Assembly (NCBI GenBank): GCA_027010905.1
Contig: JALVBA010000101.1
Coordinates: 1 to 32,234, forward strand
DNA from: Marinilabiliaceae bacterium
Lineage (GTDB): Bacteria; Bacteroidota; Bacteroidia; Bacteroidales; Marinilabiliaceae
Length of the DNA: 32,234 nt
Direction of reading: 5' to 3'
Shown: piece after piece, positions 32,076 to 32,234 of the stretch
Layout of the letters: each line of letters starts with the position of its first letter
Position numbering within the stretch: the first letter of the stretch is position 1
Notes under the pieces: generated by a model
The model's database searches: none
What the model saw: the letters and a program-made list of their open reading frames with translations, nothing else
What the model was told of the DNA's origin: nothing
Made by a program: the position numbers and the translations under genes

Positions 32076-32234
32076 GTATGTCGGGCATGGTAATAGGCTG
32101 GCGAGGTGTAAGTCCTCGTACGTGCCGAGTTGATAGGAAACGTTAGCGATTGGCAATGGTGTTGTGGGTGACTGCAAATCAGAAAGAAGCCATTAGCAAA
32201 TTTGAAGTCCTGACGAACAGAAATCTGATATAAG
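32076..32234 (+). mobile_element. 5' end of a group II intron (class C-like), truncated by the window
   Basis: The sequence from 32076 begins GTATGTCGGGCATGG, close to the GUGYG-type start and following bases of bacterial group II introns. Further domain I landmarks appear in the right order: a GAGG/CCTC stem around TGTAAGT (32105-32119; compare GGGTGAGAGTCCC in class C introns), TCAGAAAGAAGCCATTAGCA (about 32179-32198; compare TCTGAAGGAAGCGGACGGCA) and CCTGACGAACAGAAATCTGA (about 32210-32229), followed by TATAAG. A GC-rich hairpin lies six bases upstream of the intron, the setting preferred by class C introns. The reverse transcriptase/maturase gene and 3' end would be outside the window. 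Family is confident; exact boundary and class are inferred by comparison from memory. Confidence 0.85.

Overview
The window looks like chromosomal DNA from a member of the Bacteroidota, most likely order Bacteroidales. The evidence is: (i) AT-rich, tightly packed genes with A-rich leaders and few Shine-Dalgarno sites; (ii) Bacteroidota-type promoters (TTG, about 20 bp, TAnnTTTG), clearest before gltX and the ATPase gene; (iii) the division and cell-wall (dcw) cluster in its Bacteroidota order, without murF or ddl, with a short FtsL-like protein, a PASTA-bearing PBP and a YqeY gene at the end; (iv) a gene pair resembling glycine-lipid synthesis genes of Bacteroides. Genus cannot be set from this window.

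Layout. 1-5.5 kb (+): envelope genes: an exported TPR protein, an LptC-like lipoprotein, a DUF21/CBS membrane protein and a membrane-anchored PpiC-type prolyl isomerase, closed by a terminator. 5.8-8.4 kb (+): B12-dependent class II ribonucleotide reductase with its own terminator. 8.57-10.09 kb (+): gltX. 10.1-12.1 kb is the accessory part: a degraded 3' end of an ATPase gene, a CTGTCAG/CTGACAG repeat element, a helically phased array of CCTAATTAGG-type sites over a promoter, an intact AAA/DUF4143 ATPase, and a block of six hairpins. 12.1-28.4 kb (-): one dcw operon read mraZ, rsmH, ftsL, ftsI, murE, mraY, murD, ftsW, murG, murC, ftsQ, ftsA, ftsZ, yqeY, headed by four 10-bp MraZ-type sites. 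28.6-31.9 kb (+): a divergent three-gene operon of two acyltransferases (probable glycine/amino-acid lipid synthesis) and a flavoprotein of the lipoamide-dehydrogenase fold that has lost both redox cysteines. 32.05-32.23 kb: a GC-rich hairpin followed directly by the 5' end of a group II intron, cut off by the window edge.

How it works together. The dcw genes make the lipid-linked peptidoglycan precursor (MurC, MurD, MurE, MraY, MurG) and the division machine that uses it (FtsZ, FtsA, FtsQ, FtsL, FtsW, FtsI). MurE carries the DNPR motif expected for meso-diaminopimelate. The flanking envelope genes handle LPS export, periplasmic folding and membrane lipid synthesis.

Most unusual signals. A family of small palindromes (7-bp stem, YTTCA loop, then CTATT) occurs four times with different stem sequences but the same loop and flank. 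Three copies are around the ATPase gene, and the fourth ends exactly where the group II intron begins, suggesting that these hairpins are intron targets. The ATPase gene has a phased operator-like array and a degraded second copy of its own 3' end. The spacers inside the dcw operon hold short tandem repeats of 7 or 8 bp on the coding strand. All alignments were done by eye.
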